Assembly (NCBI RefSeq): GCF_003012745.1
Contig: NZ_PXYK01000002.1
Location: 186,001-250,000, forward strand
DNA length: 64,000 nt
Direction of reading: 5' to 3'
Origin: Kumtagia ephedrae
Lineage (GTDB): Bacteria; Pseudomonadota; Alphaproteobacteria; Rhizobiales; Rhizobiaceae
The position numbers and the translations under genes are program-made. Shown piece after piece: positions 31,795-39,704 of this stretch. Under the pieces are notes generated by a model. That model saw only the letters and a list, made by a program, of their open reading frames with translations. It was not told the DNA's origin and did not search any database. Every line of letters begins with the position of its first letter. The stretch's first letter is position 1.

Positions 31795-32532
31795 CTATCG
31801 CGCCAGGTAGCCGCCGTCGACCGCGATCTCGACGCCGGTGATGTATCTGGCCTCGTCGGAGGCGAGGAAGAGCACCGCGTTGGCGATGTCCTCGACCTCG
31901 CCGGTGCGCCCCATCGGGATGCCGTCGAGCATGCGCTGGCGCGTCGCCGGATCGGCCTTGGCCGTCGAGTTGCGCATCGGCGGCATGACGCCCGGCATCA
32001 CCACGTTCACGCGGATGTCGTCGCGGGCGAACATCACCGCCGCCGTCTTCGACATGCCGAGCACCGCGCCTTTCGAGGCGCCGTAGCCGAGATGCAGTCC
32101 CATGCCGACCTTGGCGGAGATGGAGGAGATGTTGACGATCGCGCCGCCGCCCGTCCCGCGCATGTGCGGCACGGCGGACTTGATGCCGAGGAACGGCCCC
32201 TTGCCGTTGATGTCGGCCTGCCGCTCCCAGGCGGTGTCGTCGAAGATCTCGGTGGTTCCGGGGCCGATGCCGGCATTGTTGACGAGGATGTCGAGGCGAC
32301 CGAAGGCGGTGACGACCGCCTGGACGACCTCAGCCCACTGGCGCCCATCGGTGACGTCCAGCGTCCGGAAGATGGCGGCGTCGCCGAGCGAACGCGCGAT
32401 CGCCCTGCCCTCCTCCTCCAGGCGATCGGCGACGCACACCTTCGCGCCCTCCTCGATGAACCGTTTTGCGGTTGCCGCCCCCAGCCCCGAGGCCGCCCCC
32501 GTGATAATCGCAACCTTGCCGGCCAAACGCAT
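31795..32532 (-). CDS. SDR-family oxidoreductase
   Basis: 245 residues from MRLAGKVAIITGAASGLG; longer frames lack a family N-terminus. The TGAASGLG cofactor loop is at 11-18. DRLEEEG follows strand 2 and its Asp favours NAD over NADP. NNAGIGPG, then SSISAKVGMGLHLGYGASKGAV hold the Ser and Tyr-x3-Lys. TGVEIAVDGGYLAR closes the protein. An NAD-dependent alcohol oxidation is the best guess. It sits between a quinone reductase-like gene and an MDR gene on the same strand. Confidence 0.9.
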   Translation of the reverse strand: MRLAGKVAIITGAASGLGAATAKRFIEEGAKVCVADRLEEEGRAIARSLGDAAIFRTLDVTDGRQWAEVVQAVVTAFGRLDILVNNAGIGPGTTEIFDDTAWERQADINGKGPFLGIKSAVPHMRGTGGGAIVNISSISAKVGMGLHLGYGASKGAVLGMSKTAAVMFARDDIRVNVVMPGVMPPMRNSTAKADPATRQRMLDGIPMGRTGEVEDIANAVLFLASDEARYITGVEIAVDGGYLAR

Positions 32533-32572
32533 GCGCAGTCTCCGTTCGTGTTGATCGGCTGTGCCGGCCGCG

Positions 32573-33550
32573 TCAGGGACGCAGCACGATCTTGCCGAAA
32601 TGCCGGTTGGCGCGCATGTGCTCATGCGCAGCGACGGCCTCGGCGAGGGGGAAGCTGCGGTCGATCGGCAAAGACAGATTGCCGGCCGATACGGCCTCCC
32701 AGAGATCAGCCTTCATGCGCTCGACGATGGCGCGGACCTCTGCGAGCGCGCGCGTGCGGAAGGTGACGCCAACATAGGCGAGCCGTTTCGCCGCGTGCAG
32801 GTCGAAATCGAACTCGGCTCTTGCCCCGCCGAGCCGCCCGACATTGACGATGCGGCCGAGCACGGCAGCGGCCTTCATCACCGAATCGATGCTGGGCCCG
32901 GAAACCATGTCGATCGCGACGTTCGCACCCTTGCCGCCCGTCGCGGCGAGCAGAAGCTCCGGCCAGGCCGGATCAGCTGGATCGAGCGTCAGGGTCGCGC
33001 CGAACGGCTTCAGCCTCTCGCGCTTGGCGGCATCGCCCGATGTGGCGGCAATGACGGAGGCGCCGCGCAGCCGCGCGATCTGCATGGCCATCAGGCCGAC
33101 CGCCGAGCTCGCGCCATGGACGAGCACAGCGTCGCCCTCGGCAAGGCGCCCCTGGGTGACCACCGCGTCATGCGCCGTCATCAAAGCGAGCGGCAGCACC
33201 GCCGCCTGCTCGAAGCCGAGCTCCTCCAGCCGGATGGTGCGGCCCATGTCGGCGACGGCGTAGTCGGCATAACCGCCGCCGCCCGAGCACATCACGCGAT
33301 CGCCGACTTGCAGGCCCTTCACGGCCTTGCCGAGTTCGACGATCTCGCCGGCCCATTCCATGCCGATCGGTTTTCCCAGCGCCTCCTTGGTCGCGACGCC
33401 TGCCCCCTTGGCTGCATTGAGGTCGGCGCGGTTCATGCCTGCGGCGGCGACCTTGACCAGCACCTGCTCGTCGCCGGGAGCCGGCCTCGGCACCTCCCGG
33501 ATGGCCAGCCCCGCCTCCGTGGCGACCCCGGCCTGCATGGTTGCACTCAT
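32573..33550 (-). CDS. NADPH:quinone oxidoreductase-like MDR protein
   Basis: 325 residues from MSATMQAGV; MQAGV four codons on is an alternative. MDR family with VKVAAAGMNRADLNAAKG, the GKPIGMEWAGEIVELG segment, GDRVMCSGGGGYADYAV, the Rossmann loop VLVHGASSAVGLMAMQIARLRGASVIAATSG, and HFGKIVL at the end. The 'NRADL' motif and lack of zinc ligands place it with quinone/crotonyl-type reductases using NADPH. Together with the MDR gene at 30778 it gives the operon two unrelated-specificity reductases. Probably reduces an alpha,beta-unsaturated carbonyl made upstream. Confidence 0.88.
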   Translation of the reverse strand: MSATMQAGVATEAGLAIREVPRPAPGDEQVLVKVAAAGMNRADLNAAKGAGVATKEALGKPIGMEWAGEIVELGKAVKGLQVGDRVMCSGGGGYADYAVADMGRTIRLEELGFEQAAVLPLALMTAHDAVVTQGRLAEGDAVLVHGASSAVGLMAMQIARLRGASVIAATSGDAAKRERLKPFGATLTLDPADPAWPELLLAATGGKGANVAIDMVSGPSIDSVMKAAAVLGRIVNVGRLGGARAEFDFDLHAAKRLAYVGVTFRTRALAEVRAIVERMKADLWEAVSAGNLSLPIDRSFPLAEAVAAHEHMRANRHFGKIVLRP

Positions 33551-33617
33551 CGTCCGGCTCCTCGAAATGCGATCAGAATGGTATCTTGGAATCCTTGGTC
33601 GGATTGGCTGCAGGCGG

Positions 33618-34382
33618 TCAATGCATGTGCAGGCCGCCATTGACATCGATGGTGGTGCCGGTGACGAAGGCGGCGCCGGCCGAGGCCAGATAGGACGCGG
33701 CTGCCGCAATTTCCTCCGGCAGACCGATGCGGCCGAGCGGCAGTGCGTCGAGCTTGTTGTATTTCTGGCCGTCGGCCGGCCTGCCGGTCGCCTGAGCCAG
33801 CATCGGCGTCTCGATCGGACCCGGCGCGATCGCGTTGACGGTGACGCCGATCGGCCCGAGGTCGCGCGCCGCCGACTTGGTCAGCCCGAGCACGGCCGCC
33901 TTGGACGCCGAATAGGCAACGCCGGATTGCAGGCCGCCCATCTGTCCGGCGGCCGAGGAGACCGTGATGATGCGGCCATGCTCGACCGGCCGGGCACGGC
34001 GCCGCCGCGCCATCTCGCGCATGCACAGGAACGTGCCGCGGCCATTGATCCGGTTCACCCAGTCCCAGTCGTCCACCGTCGATTCGGCAAGGCCTATCCC
34101 GGTGGCGGTGCCGCCGGCGCCGAGCACGCCGGCGAAATGCGCCAGCACGGCGATCGGGCCGAGCTCGGCCTCAACCTTGTCGAACGCCGCGATGACGGCC
34201 TGCTCATCGCTGACATCGAGCGCGACGCCGACATGTCCGGAGCCCGGCAGCCCGGCAGCGGCCTTGCGCGACGCCTCGCCGTCCAGGTCGGCGACGATCA
34301 GCGTCATGCCATCCTCCGCGAATTTCTTCGCCGTCGCTAGGCCGAGCCCGCCCGTGCCGCCGGTGACCAGTGCGATCCTCAT
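33618..34382 (-). CDS. SDR-family oxidoreductase
   Basis: 254 residues from MRIALVTGGTGGLG, with GGAG nine bases before the ATG; five extra codons upstream are possible. The cofactor loop is TGGTGGLG (7-14). DLDGEASRK after strand 2 suggests NAD preference. VSSAAGQMGGLQSGVAYSASKAAV carries Ser and Tyr-x3-Lys, and TTIDVNGGLHMH closes the protein. The position of the usual NNAG motif reads HFAGVLGAGG, a mild deviation. Member of the six-gene minus-strand operon. Confidence 0.88.
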   Translation of the reverse strand: MRIALVTGGTGGLGLATAKKFAEDGMTLIVADLDGEASRKAAAGLPGSGHVGVALDVSDEQAVIAAFDKVEAELGPIAVLAHFAGVLGAGGTATGIGLAESTVDDWDWVNRINGRGTFLCMREMARRRRARPVEHGRIITVSSAAGQMGGLQSGVAYSASKAAVLGLTKSAARDLGPIGVTVNAIAPGPIETPMLAQATGRPADGQKYNKLDALPLGRIGLPEEIAAAASYLASAGAAFVTGTTIDVNGGLHMH

Positions 34383-34456
34383 CGATGCAAACTCCATGCA
34401 GCAATTGCCAAATATCCCGTGCCGGCACCTGCCGGCATCACCTTCACGGCTCAGGC

Positions 34457-35254
34457 TCAGGCGGCGCTGTCCTGCGGCTCGATGGTCCGTTCCCAAGCCT
34501 CGACCAAATGCTCGGCGATGAAGACGGACGAGGTCTGGCCGCCGTCGACTGCAAGCACCTGGCCGGTGACGAATACCGCTTCGTCACTGGCAAGGAAGGC
34601 GACCGCGGCGGCGACGTCCTCGGGCCGGCCGACATGGCCGAGCGGCATGGTGCCGACGATCGTCGCCTGGAACCGGGCGGTGGCGAGCCGCCCCTCGGTC
34701 TGCGGCGTTGCGATGATGCCCGGCGCCACGGCGTTGACGCGGATGCCTTGCGGTCCGTATTCCGCCGCCATGTGGCGGGTAAGGCCGATCACGCCGGCCT
34801 TGGCTGCCGAATAGGCGGCCCAGCGGCGGTAGCCGGACAGGCCGATCGAGGAGGCGATGTTGACGATGGTCCCCTTGGTCAGGCGCAGCTCGGGCAGGAC
34901 GTCGCGCGACAGCCGGAAGGTCGTGCGCAGGTTCACGTTGAGCTGGAAGTCGTAGATCTCGTCCGTGGTCTCATGCGCCGGCGGCGCGTTGCCGACGCCG
35001 ACATTGTTGACGAGCACGGCGACTGAGCCGAACTCCTGCTTGCAACGGCCGATGATCGCCGCCGGCGCGTCGTCGGCCGTGGCGTCGGCGACCAGCGTGG
35101 CGATCCGCTCGCCGGACAAGGTCGCCAGCGTGTCGGCGTTCCTGTCGACGGCGAGCACCAGCGCGCCCTCGCGGTGCAGCCTTTCGGCGATGGCGCGGCC
35201 GATGCCCTGGCCGGCGCCGGTGACGATGGCCGCGCGGCCGCTCAGACCCTGCAT
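34457..35254 (-). CDS. SDR-family oxidoreductase
   Basis: 265 residues from MQGLSGRAAIVTGAGQGIG, with the TGAGQGIG loop at 13-20, DRNADTL after strand 2 (NAD-type Asp), NNVGVGN in place of NNAG, and SSIGLSGYRRWAAYSAAKAGV with Ser and Tyr-x3-Lys. The tail (EAWERTIEPQDSAA) is longer than in its relatives. The start codon overlaps the stop of the upstream EthD gene by 1 bp, so the pair is translationally coupled. Substrate not assignable. Confidence 0.9.
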   Translation of the reverse strand: MQGLSGRAAIVTGAGQGIGRAIAERLHREGALVLAVDRNADTLATLSGERIATLVADATADDAPAAIIGRCKQEFGSVAVLVNNVGVGNAPPAHETTDEIYDFQLNVNLRTTFRLSRDVLPELRLTKGTIVNIASSIGLSGYRRWAAYSAAKAGVIGLTRHMAAEYGPQGIRVNAVAPGIIATPQTEGRLATARFQATIVGTMPLGHVGRPEDVAAAVAFLASDEAVFVTGQVLAVDGGQTSSVFIAEHLVEAWERTIEPQDSAA

Positions 35255-35640
35255 CAGACCCTGCCCGCCGTCCACTCGGCCGAATAGTCCTTGCCTATCT
35301 GCACGACCTGCTGGTCGAACATCAGGATGCGGGTGGCCTCCATGTCGAGGAACTTGCGCTCATCCTCGATCATCTCGTTCTGGAAATAGGGCAGCGCATG
35401 CATCTCCTTGCGCGCCTCGAGGCTCTCGAACCAGGATTCCGAAAAGCCGTCATAGTCGAGCGGGCCGACATTCGGCCAGCCGCTGCTCGGCACCATATGA
35501 TGCTGGACGTAGCGCTTGATGTATTTGGACAGGATCGGGTCGTTGGCAATCAGCGGGCCGTGCACCTCGCGCCAGTGGCGTGAGAACTCCTCGCGCGAGA
35601 GGCCAGGCTTGCGTTTGTAGAAGCCGAGCGTGATCAGCAT
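35254..35640 (-). CDS. EthD-domain protein (dimeric alpha-beta barrel)
   Basis: 128 residues: LITLGFYKRKPGLSREEFSRHWREVHGPLI is the typical EthD opening, followed by YVQHHMV, DGFSESWFESLE and the late DMEATRILMFDQ. The fold is a ferredoxin-like dimer. EthD was named from the ether-degrading P450 (ethB) operon, where it is needed for activity but has no assigned reaction, so its presence beside several P450s is fitting. First gene of the six-gene operon EthD-SDR-SDR-QOR-SDR-MDR. A dyad of the shared type lies about 95 bp upstream. Confidence 0.85.
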   Translation of the reverse strand: MLITLGFYKRKPGLSREEFSRHWREVHGPLIANDPILSKYIKRYVQHHMVPSSGWPNVGPLDYDGFSESWFESLEARKEMHALPYFQNEMIEDERKFLDMEATRILMFDQQVVQIGKDYSAEWTAGRV

Positions 35641-35725
35641 CTTTCTTCCCCAGCATACGGCGGCGGACCGGAGCGCGGTCGCGGCGATCGAATGCGGGCA
35701 CGGTGACGCAGCACTGCCACGGGCT

Positions 35726-35745
35726 CTATCCCTGCCGCGAGGGAC
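35726..35745 (-). promoter_or_regulatory. Shared-type dyad upstream of the EthD operon
   Basis: TCCCT-N6-AGGGA with flanking bases very like the reductase-side dyad at 15259 (minus-strand text GTCCCT, seven bases, GGGATA in both). No TAnnnT box at the standard spacing. The remaining gap to 35877 shows nothing else. Confidence 0.45.
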
Positions 35746-35877
35746 GTGCAGGCGGAATTCGCGGAGCGTAGGTATCTGTCGCAGAAGCGAGGCAGGTCGC
35801 GTCGTCTGTCTATACGAACCGCGGCCGGCACTCCCCGCAGGAGCGCCGGTCAGGATTGGAGGAGTCGCGACGGCCGG

Positions 35878-37524
35878 TCAGGCCTGTTCGAGCCAGACCT
35901 TCTGCAGATCGATCTGGAAGGTCTGGTGAACGCCGTAGTTCTTGACCTTCGGATTCATGTGGCTGAAGAGCTTCTGCCAGTATGGCTGGATGATCACCCC
36001 GGAGTCCTGCAGGATGGTCTCCAGATCCTTCATGACTTCCCGCCGCTTCTCCGGATCGCTGATGGAAAGCGCCTCCTTCAGCTTGGCATCGAAGGTCGCG
36101 TCGGAATAGGCGCTCTCGTTCCATGCCTCGCCGGTGCGGTAGCCGAGCGCCAAGATCTGCACGCCGAGCGGGCGCATGTACCAGATCGTCATCGAGTACG
36201 GGTACTTCGTCCAGTCGTTCCAAAAGGTCGAGCCCGGCAGCACGGTGCGCTTCACCTTGATGCCGGCGTCGCGGAGCTGCGCGGCGATGGCGTCGCCGGT
36301 GTTCTTCTGCCAGTCGTCCTCGATGGTGATGAGCTCGTGCTCGAAATCGGCCTGTCCGGCCTCCTCCATGAGCTTCCTGGCGCCCGCCGCGTCGCGTGTC
36401 TTCTTGGGCAGAGGATAATATTCGGGGTGGATCGGGCTGACGTGATGGTTCTCACCGACATCGCCGCGACCGTTGTAGCCGAGTTGCAGAACGACGGCGT
36501 TGTCGACGGCCATCTGCAGCGCGTTGCGGACCCGCTTGTCGTCATAGGGCGTGTGCGTGACATTCGTGCGCGCCACCAGAGTGGTTGCCGTGGCGACCTC
36601 GGACTTGGCCAGCCCGATATTGTCGAGGATGTCGATGAAGTCCGCCGGCGTTTCGAAGTTGATGTCGATCTCGCCGGACTCGAAGGCGTTGACCGTCGCC
36701 GAAAAGTCCGTACCGTAGTCGATGAACTCGACGGAATCGAGCAGCGCCTCGCCGCCCCACCACTTGCCGTTCTCGCGGCGCTTGACGACGGCCTTCGAAC
36801 CGGTGTCGTAGGACACCAGCTCGAACGCTCCCGTGCCGATCGGCTTGCCGACAGGGTCGTCGCCCGCGAAGCTGCGATGCACCACCAGGGCCGGATAGTC
36901 CGTGAAGTTCGGGATGAGCGAGATATCCGGCGCGTTCAGCGTCAGCTTGACCGTGTGATCGTCGACCTTCGTGATCGCGCCGTCCTTCGCCTTGCCGGTG
37001 GCCTCGTCGATCAGCGCGCCGACGCGCGCGGCCATGGAGTTGCCGGAGACGCCCTTCTCGCACCAGCGGGCGAGATTGAAGATGACGTCGTCGGCATTGA
37101 AGGCATCGCCGTTGGTCCATGTGACGTCCTTGCGGACATGCAGGACGTATTCCGTCGCGTCGTCGTTGACTTCCCAGCTTTCGAGCAGGACCGGCTCGAA
37201 GGTGAACTCGCGGGTGTAGCGGACGAGCGGCTCCAGCCATGTACGCGATATGTTGGCCAGTTCGACCCAGTCGTAGGTTCGCGGGTCCTTCTGACCCTTG
37301 ACGGCCATGGCGACGCGCAGCCTGCCGCCCTTCGTGCCTTCCTGCGCGAGCGCCCTGGAGGGGGCCGCAAGTCCGATCATGCCGTAGGCCAGCGCCGTCG
37401 ATGCACCCATCGCGCTCGCCAAAGCGAGGAATTCGCGCCGGTCCATGCCGCCGGCCCGGACATCCGCGGCCATCTTTTCGATCGCCGGCGAAACCCGGTC
37501 GCCGTTGCTTTTGAAGAAAAGCAT
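35878..37524 (-). CDS. ABC transporter substrate-binding protein, oligopeptide/nickel type (SBP_bac_5)
   Basis: 548 residues. The ATG follows AGGAGG. A 26-residue N-terminal stretch precedes a twin-arginine signal, [13 protein letters not shown], then a hydrophobic core and AAPSRALAQ. The mature protein has the cluster C receptor layout ([59 protein letters not shown] as family landmarks). It binds peptides, opines, quaternary amines or similar solutes in the periplasm. No permease or ATPase of this class is in the window, so it is an orphan receptor. It follows a DgcA-like demethylase and an MttB-like gene, hinting at a methylated-amine ligand. Confidence 0.88.
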   Translation of the reverse strand: MLFFKSNGDRVSPAIEKMAADVRAGGMDRREFLALASAMGASTALAYGMIGLAAPSRALAQEGTKGGRLRVAMAVKGQKDPRTYDWVELANISRTWLEPLVRYTREFTFEPVLLESWEVNDDATEYVLHVRKDVTWTNGDAFNADDVIFNLARWCEKGVSGNSMAARVGALIDEATGKAKDGAITKVDDHTVKLTLNAPDISLIPNFTDYPALVVHRSFAGDDPVGKPIGTGAFELVSYDTGSKAVVKRRENGKWWGGEALLDSVEFIDYGTDFSATVNAFESGEIDINFETPADFIDILDNIGLAKSEVATATTLVARTNVTHTPYDDKRVRNALQMAVDNAVVLQLGYNGRGDVGENHHVSPIHPEYYPLPKKTRDAAGARKLMEEAGQADFEHELITIEDDWQKNTGDAIAAQLRDAGIKVKRTVLPGSTFWNDWTKYPYSMTIWYMRPLGVQILALGYRTGEAWNESAYSDATFDAKLKEALSISDPEKRREVMKDLETILQDSGVIIQPYWQKLFSHMNPKVKNYGVHQTFQIDLQKVWLEQA

Positions 37525-37582
37525 CTACTCCTCCTATTATCGTTACGTTGCTCTTGTCTGCTCTTTTTTCGAGAGTGGTTCC

Positions 37583-39649
37583 CTACACTCTCAGCGTGAA
37601 ACGGATGCCGTCATAGACAGCGGCGTGGATGTTGCGCGAGGCGACCGCATCGCCGATGCGGAACAGAACGAAGCCGCCATCCCTGTTGCGCGGCGGAAAG
37701 ATGTCGCCGCCCGTCACCAGGCGCTCGTAGTCGACGGCGCCGCGGTTTTTCGAGAGCGGCTTCAGCGCATGGTAGAGATCGTCATTGGCCTGCGTGCCAT
37801 GCTCGACCACCACCTGGTCGACACGCCGCTCCTCGCACCAGCCGTCGGCAAAATCGGAACACAACACCGCCACGAGCTGGTTGCCTTCGCGCCGCACCGA
37901 TCTCAGCCTGGTGTTGATGGTGACGCGCACGCCCTTTTCGTGGAAGGCCCTGACATAGGGCACATGGTTCATGCCGCCCATCTCGGGCGCGAAGAAGCGT
38001 TCCGGCGAGACGAGCTCGAGACGCGAACCGGCATTGGCGACGATCTCCGCCGCCGTCATGCCCTGATGGCCGCCATTGTCGTCGTAGAGCAGCACGTTGT
38101 CCGCCGGCTTCACGGCACCGGACACGATGTCCCAACTGGAGATCACGAGATCGTCGCCCGCCTCCAGCGGCGGATTTTGCGGCAGCCCGCCGGTGGCAAC
38201 GACCACCACATCGGGCTCCAGGCCCAGCACGTCGTCGGCTTCCGCCCAGATATTGTATCGGACCTCGGCGCCCAGCCGTTCCAGCTCGGAAAGCCGCCAG
38301 TCGACGATACCGATCAGCTCCCTGCGGCGCGGATTGTGGGCGGCGAGCCGCACCTGGCCGCCGGCCTTCTCGGCCGCCTCCAGCACGGTGACGGCGTGGC
38401 CCCTCGCGGCGGCGACACGCGCCGCCTCAAGCCCGGCCGGACCGGCGCCGACCACCACCACCTTCCGCGGCGCGTCGGCCGCCCTGCCGATCACATGCGG
38501 GATCGTCGCCTCGCGGCCGGTGGCGGCATTGTGGATGCACAACGCCTCGCCGCCCTCGTAGATGCGGTCGAGGCAGTAGGTGGCGCCGACGCAGGGCCTT
38601 ATCTCGTGCTCGCGCCCTTCCATCACCTTGCGCAGGATGTGCGGATCGGCGATGTGGGCGCGCGTCATGCCGACCATGTCGAGCTTTCCGCTGGCGATGG
38701 CGTGGCGGGCCGTCGCCACGTCCTGGATACGGGCGGCATGGAACACCGGGAACTTCGTCGCCGCCCTCACCTCGCCGGCGAAGTCGAGATGCGGCGCCGA
38801 GCGCATGCCGGTGATCGGGATCACCTTGGTGAGCGCCGCATCGGTCTCGATGGTGCCGCGGATGACGTTGAGGAAATCGACCTTGCCCGACGAGGCCAGG
38901 CGGCGGGCGATCTCGACGCCCTCCTCCTTCGACAGGCCGGCGGAAAAATCCTCGTCGGCGACCATGCGGATGCCGACGATGAAATCCGGCCCGACCGCCT
39001 TGCGCACGGCGTCGAGCACGAGGTTGGTGAAGCGCAGCCGGTTGTCGAGCGAGCCGCCGAAATCGTCGTCGCGACGATTGGTGGCGGGCGACCAGAACCC
39101 GTCCATCAGATGGCCGTAGGACTCGAACTCGATGCCGTCGAGACCGGCCTCCTTCATTCGCTGCGCGGCCGAGGCGTAGTCCGCGACGATGCGCTCGATG
39201 TCCCACTCCTCGGCCTGCTTCGGGAAGGCGCGATGCGCCGGCTCGCGCACCGGCGAGGCCGAGAGCACCGGCAGCCAGTCGGCCTTGTTCCAGCCGGTGC
39301 GGCGGCCGAGATGGGTGAGCTGGATCATCACCTTGCAGTCGTGCTCGTGGCAGGCGCCGGCCAACTCGGCGAGCCATGGCACGATCTCGTCACGATAGGC
39401 CTGCAGGTTGCCGAAGGCGGCCGGGCTGTCGCGCGACACGATCGCCGAGCCGGCGGTCATGGTCAGCGCCATTCCGCCCCTCGCCTTCTCGGCATGATAG
39501 AGCCGGTAGCGCTCCTTCGGCAGGCCGTCCTCGGAATAGGCCGGCTCGTGACTGGTCGACATGACCCGGTTCTTGAGCCGCAGGTGCCTGAGCTGGAAGG
39601 GCTGAAGCAGCGGGTCCTTCGCCGCCAACGCACTCGGCGCCGCGTTCAC
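37583..39649 (-). CDS. TMADH-family flavoprotein, dimethylglycine/N-methylproline demethylase-like (DgcA type)
   Basis: 688 residues: an N-terminal old-yellow-enzyme FMN barrel (QPFQLRHLRLKNRVM, MIQLTHLGRRT, GIEFESYGHLMDGFWSP, NRRDDDFGGSLDNR) followed by the FAD/NAD domain of the trimethylamine dehydrogenase family (VVVVGAGPAGLEAARVAAARGH). The 4Fe-4S segment reads C353-VG-A356-TY-C359 ... C371, so the second ligand of trimethylamine dehydrogenase (C-x2-C-x2-C-x12-C) is Ala. That form is what I recall for DgcA-type demethylases. It lies 55 bp after an MttB-like gene, suggesting sequential N-demethylation of a betaine. Function is inferred from family and context. Confidence 0.82.
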   Translation of the reverse strand: MNAAPSALAAKDPLLQPFQLRHLRLKNRVMSTSHEPAYSEDGLPKERYRLYHAEKARGGMALTMTAGSAIVSRDSPAAFGNLQAYRDEIVPWLAELAGACHEHDCKVMIQLTHLGRRTGWNKADWLPVLSASPVREPAHRAFPKQAEEWDIERIVADYASAAQRMKEAGLDGIEFESYGHLMDGFWSPATNRRDDDFGGSLDNRLRFTNLVLDAVRKAVGPDFIVGIRMVADEDFSAGLSKEEGVEIARRLASSGKVDFLNVIRGTIETDAALTKVIPITGMRSAPHLDFAGEVRAATKFPVFHAARIQDVATARHAIASGKLDMVGMTRAHIADPHILRKVMEGREHEIRPCVGATYCLDRIYEGGEALCIHNAATGREATIPHVIGRAADAPRKVVVVGAGPAGLEAARVAAARGHAVTVLEAAEKAGGQVRLAAHNPRRRELIGIVDWRLSELERLGAEVRYNIWAEADDVLGLEPDVVVVATGGLPQNPPLEAGDDLVISSWDIVSGAVKPADNVLLYDDNGGHQGMTAAEIVANAGSRLELVSPERFFAPEMGGMNHVPYVRAFHEKGVRVTINTRLRSVRREGNQLVAVLCSDFADGWCEERRVDQVVVEHGTQANDDLYHALKPLSKNRGAVDYERLVTGGDIFPPRNRDGGFVLFRIGDAVASRNIHAAVYDGIRFTLRV

Positions 39650-39704
39650 GCGCCATGCTCCAGCGTTTCAGGGGACCGATCCATTCCTTCCTTCGTCGTC
39701 CGCT

